A DNA stretch of 6,006 bases from Hyphomicrobiales bacterium. Lineage in GTDB: Bacteria > Pseudomonadota > Alphaproteobacteria > Rhizobiales > Beijerinckiaceae. Shown piece by piece: positions 4,595 to 6,006 of the stretch. The position numbers and the translations under genes were made by a program. The notes beneath the pieces were generated by a model, which worked only from the letters and a program-made list of their open reading frames with translations, was not told where the DNA came from and made no database searches. The stretch is from positions 1 through 6,006 of the forward strand of contig PXAW01000634.1 in the NCBI GenBank assembly GCA_003567055.1. Direction: 5' to 3'. How positions within the stretch are numbered: position 1 is the first letter of the stretch; every line of letters starts with the position of its first letter.

Positions 4595-5839
4595 TCAAGG
4601 CCTCGAAACTCGACTTTGTGGACGAAGCTCGTGCAAGCGCAGATCTCGGACGTGTTCTCCGGGACGCCGAACGATCACCTTCGTGCGAGCCGGTCCGCAC
4701 CGGAATGCTTTCCACCACCAGGCGCACACGCGTTCGAGCATGCGAGTGCGCAGTCGCCACGTCGCGTAGTGTTTCAGAATCCCGAGATACGAGTTGATGC
4801 TGCTCTGGAAGGCCTGGCGCTCGGCGGAACCGGGCTTGTGGTCCCATGCGATGCGGTTGTGCTGGTCCACGGCCGCGGCGAAGTTGCCCTTGGTCCGGCG
4901 GGCGACGTAGATGCGGTCCGGCTTGATGACGGCCCCAAGGAACGTGACGCCCTTGCTGGAGTGCTGCAGGTGGATCTTGTTCGGGTGAAGCGTGAGCCGC
5001 AGGGCGCTGCGCAGATAGGTGCGGATGACCGGGATGAGCGAAGCAAGATAGCGACGATCCTCGTGCACGATCACGAAGTCGTCCACATAGCGGCCGTAGG
5101 AGCGGATGCCGAGTGAATGCTTGACGAAGTGATCCAGCGGGTTGAGATAGAAGTTGGCGAAGACCTGGCTGGTCAGGTTCCCGATCGGAAGGCCGCACCC
5201 GGGCGCCGCGTGGAAGAGGCTCTTCTCTCGCGGCAGGCCGTCCCAGTCATCGCGGTGCCCGCGGATTCGGCAGTTGTGCGCCGGGTCGCTGAATACCACG
5301 GTCCGGCACAGGTCAATGAGGAGTTCGCGATCCTCGCCATGGTACCGCGCCCGCAGGAACGCAGCGAGCCGGTCGAACAGGAGCTTTCGGTGGATGCTCA
5401 TGAAGAAGCCCTTGATGTCGAGCTTCAGAATGTAGGCATCGCGGGCGTAGTTGTGCGAACAGCGCCGGATGAACCGGTCGACCCGCTGTATTCCCAGGTG
5501 GCTTCCCTTGCCGACCCTGCACGCGTAGCTATCGAAGATGAACTCGTGCTCGAAGAGGTGGTTGATCTTGTTGATGATGAGGTGATGAACGACGCGGTCG
5601 CGGAACTCGGCGGCGAAGATCTCGCGTTTCACCGGCTTGTCGACGATGAAAGCGAGCGAGGGGCCGGGTGTGTAGGTCCCTGCATTGATCTCTTCGCACA
5701 GGCGCAGGAGGTTCTCCTCGTAGTCAACCTCGAACGCGGCCGCGTTCGTTGTACGTCGCTTGTTCCTGCGGCAACTCTCGTAGGCCGCGAAGACCTCCTC
5801 GATCGCTATCGCCGGATGCGGGAAGAGCTCTATCTGCAT
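4595..5839 (-). CDS. Reverse transcriptase of a diversity-generating retroelement
   Basis: The product is 414 residues, full length for the family. The enzyme copies the template-repeat RNA into adenine-mutagenised cDNA that replaces the variable repeat of a target gene. Motifs appear in order. IFAAEFRDRVVHHLI (74-88) is typical of DGR enzymes. IFDSYACRVGKGSHLGIQR (101-119) follows. LKLDIKGFF (138-146) carries catalytic D141. GLPIGNLTSQ (216-225) is the [ILV]GxxxSQ motif that separates DGR enzymes from group II intron and retron types. YVDD (251-254) carries D253 and D254. LHPNKIHLQHSSKGVTFLG (284-302) and the SINSYLGILKHY thumb (347-358) complete it. No nuclease or maturase domain is attached. 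ATG 5839 is the first start in frame; no strong ribosome-binding site is visible. The template repeat lies 90 or so bases upstream on the same strand. No avd partner is in the window. Confidence 0.93.
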   Translation of the reverse strand: MQIELFPHPAIAIEEVFAAYESCRRNKRRTTNAAAFEVDYEENLLRLCEEINAGTYTPGPSLAFIVDKPVKREIFAAEFRDRVVHHLIINKINHLFEHEFIFDSYACRVGKGSHLGIQRVDRFIRRCSHNYARDAYILKLDIKGFFMSIHRKLLFDRLAAFLRARYHGEDRELLIDLCRTVVFSDPAHNCRIRGHRDDWDGLPREKSLFHAAPGCGLPIGNLTSQVFANFYLNPLDHFVKHSLGIRSYGRYVDDFVIVHEDRRYLASLIPVIRTYLRSALRLTLHPNKIHLQHSSKGVTFLGAVIKPDRIYVARRTKGNFAAAVDQHNRIAWDHKPGSAERQAFQSSINSYLGILKHYATWRLRTRMLERVCAWWWKAFRCGPARTKVIVRRPGEHVRDLRLHELRPQSRVSRP

Positions 5840-5857
5840 CCGATTGGGACATGAAAA

Positions 5858-5911
5858 GCACGGGGCGGGGCCGGCGTCTCAGCACACGCCTGGACCCCGA
5901 TTCCCCCGTGC
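5858..5911 (-). ncRNA. GC-rich hairpin between the template repeat and the reverse transcriptase
   Basis: Three nested pairings can form one long stem: GCACGGGG (5858-5865) with CCCCGTGC (5904-5911), GGGG (5867-5870) with CCCC (5895-5898), and GGCGT (5873-5877) with ACGCC (5886-5890). The loop is CTCAGCAC on the plus strand. It sits in the transcribed spacer between template repeat and enzyme. In the Bordetella phage DGR the RNA just 3' of the template repeat is structured and needed for cDNA priming; an equivalent role here is inferred from position. Confidence 0.55.
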
Positions 5912-5929
5912 GGGCCGGAACAAAACCCC

Positions 5930-6006
5930 GGGCAGCGCGCACCCTGTTTTCGTTGTTCTTGTTGTTGTCGTTCTGATTGCCATTGTCGAAGTTCTGTTTC
6001 CACGCG
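5930..6006 (-). repeat. DGR template repeat, 3' part (cut by window edge)
   Basis: Read on the minus strand, the sequence is dense in AAC and other adenine-rich codons. It would encode WKQNFDNGNQNDNNKNNENR followed by VRAARGF. This is the asparagine-rich template pattern used by DGRs whose targets are DUF1566-like proteins, where the variable copy ends NRVRAVR-F. The adenines mark the positions to be diversified. The adenine-poor, GC-rich 3' part (GTGCGCGCTGCCCGG) is a candidate for the IMH-like initiation site; the exact 3' border near 5930 is a guess. The orientation matches the reverse transcriptase. No second copy (variable repeat) is found elsewhere in the window. Confidence 0.82.

Noticed and set aside
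4221..5198. Long minus-strand open frame of 325 codons beside the reverse transcriptase
   Set aside because: It overlaps the RT in another frame, is Arg/Pro/Ser/His-rich and shows no domain; it is a GC-rich shadow.
4583..5854. Plus-strand open frames (4583-5116 and 5117-5854) opposite the reverse transcriptase
   Set aside because: They are antisense to a gene with all motifs in place, and their sequences are typical complements of RT codons.
1..6006. Search for a DGR variable repeat, CRISPR array, tRNA or rRNA
   Set aside because: No second copy of the template repeat backbone, no regularly spaced repeats and no tRNA- or rRNA-like sequence were seen by eye.

Overview
This 6-kb window is an accessory, rearrangement-rich stretch of a moderately GC-rich bacterium. 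The gene families present (IS91-like transposase, PAS/GAF/HD-GYP signalling, VapBC, a diversity-generating retroelement) and the GC-rich codon use suggest a proteobacterium, perhaps a gammaproteobacterium of the purple-sulfur type. The taxonomic guess is weak. Almost every recognisable gene lies on the minus strand; the exception is the insertion-sequence debris, which reads on the plus strand.

Right side (about 4595-6006): a diversity-generating retroelement (DGR) core. A complete DGR-type reverse transcriptase (4595-5839, minus) has all its catalytic motifs. It is preceded on the same strand by the 3' part of an adenine-rich template repeat that runs off the window edge (about 5930-6006), with a strong GC-rich hairpin between the two. 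The target gene with its variable repeat and any accessory avd gene would be expected beyond the right edge, because no complete target is present here.

Left end (1-490): the last codons and 3' end of an IS91-like element abut a minus-strand fragment of a DUF1566-type protein (motif YDDWFLPS). That is the fold DGRs of this template type usually diversify. The fragment stops just before the region where the variable repeat should start. It is therefore read as a dead DGR target whose hypervariable tail has been replaced by an insertion-sequence end.

Middle left (577-1262): an intact vapBC-type toxin-antitoxin operon (minus) with a clear promoter, a perfect operator palindrome over the -10 box and start codon, and a probably leaderless antitoxin message. 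About 335 bases with no recognisable gene follow.

Middle (1598-3133): stacked mobile-element wreckage. It holds a DUF5372 gene, a small helper ORF and the first 50 codons of a large serine recombinase. The recombinase is fused in frame to the C-terminal catalytic half of a tyrosine phosphatase. Head to head with this is a plus-strand IS91-like transposase relic broken by two copies of a 43-bp repeat. The relic's 3' end is homologous to the element end at the left edge of the window.

Middle right (3135-4594): that second IS end cuts a minus-strand PAS-GAF-HD-GYP regulator exactly where the HD-GYP domain should begin. About 480 bases follow with no convincing gene but with two striking palindromes. 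One of these, directly behind the reverse transcriptase, shares its half-sites with the vapB operator.

Taken together, the live parts appear to be the DGR reverse transcriptase with its template and the toxin-antitoxin pair; most of the rest is truncated or chimeric.
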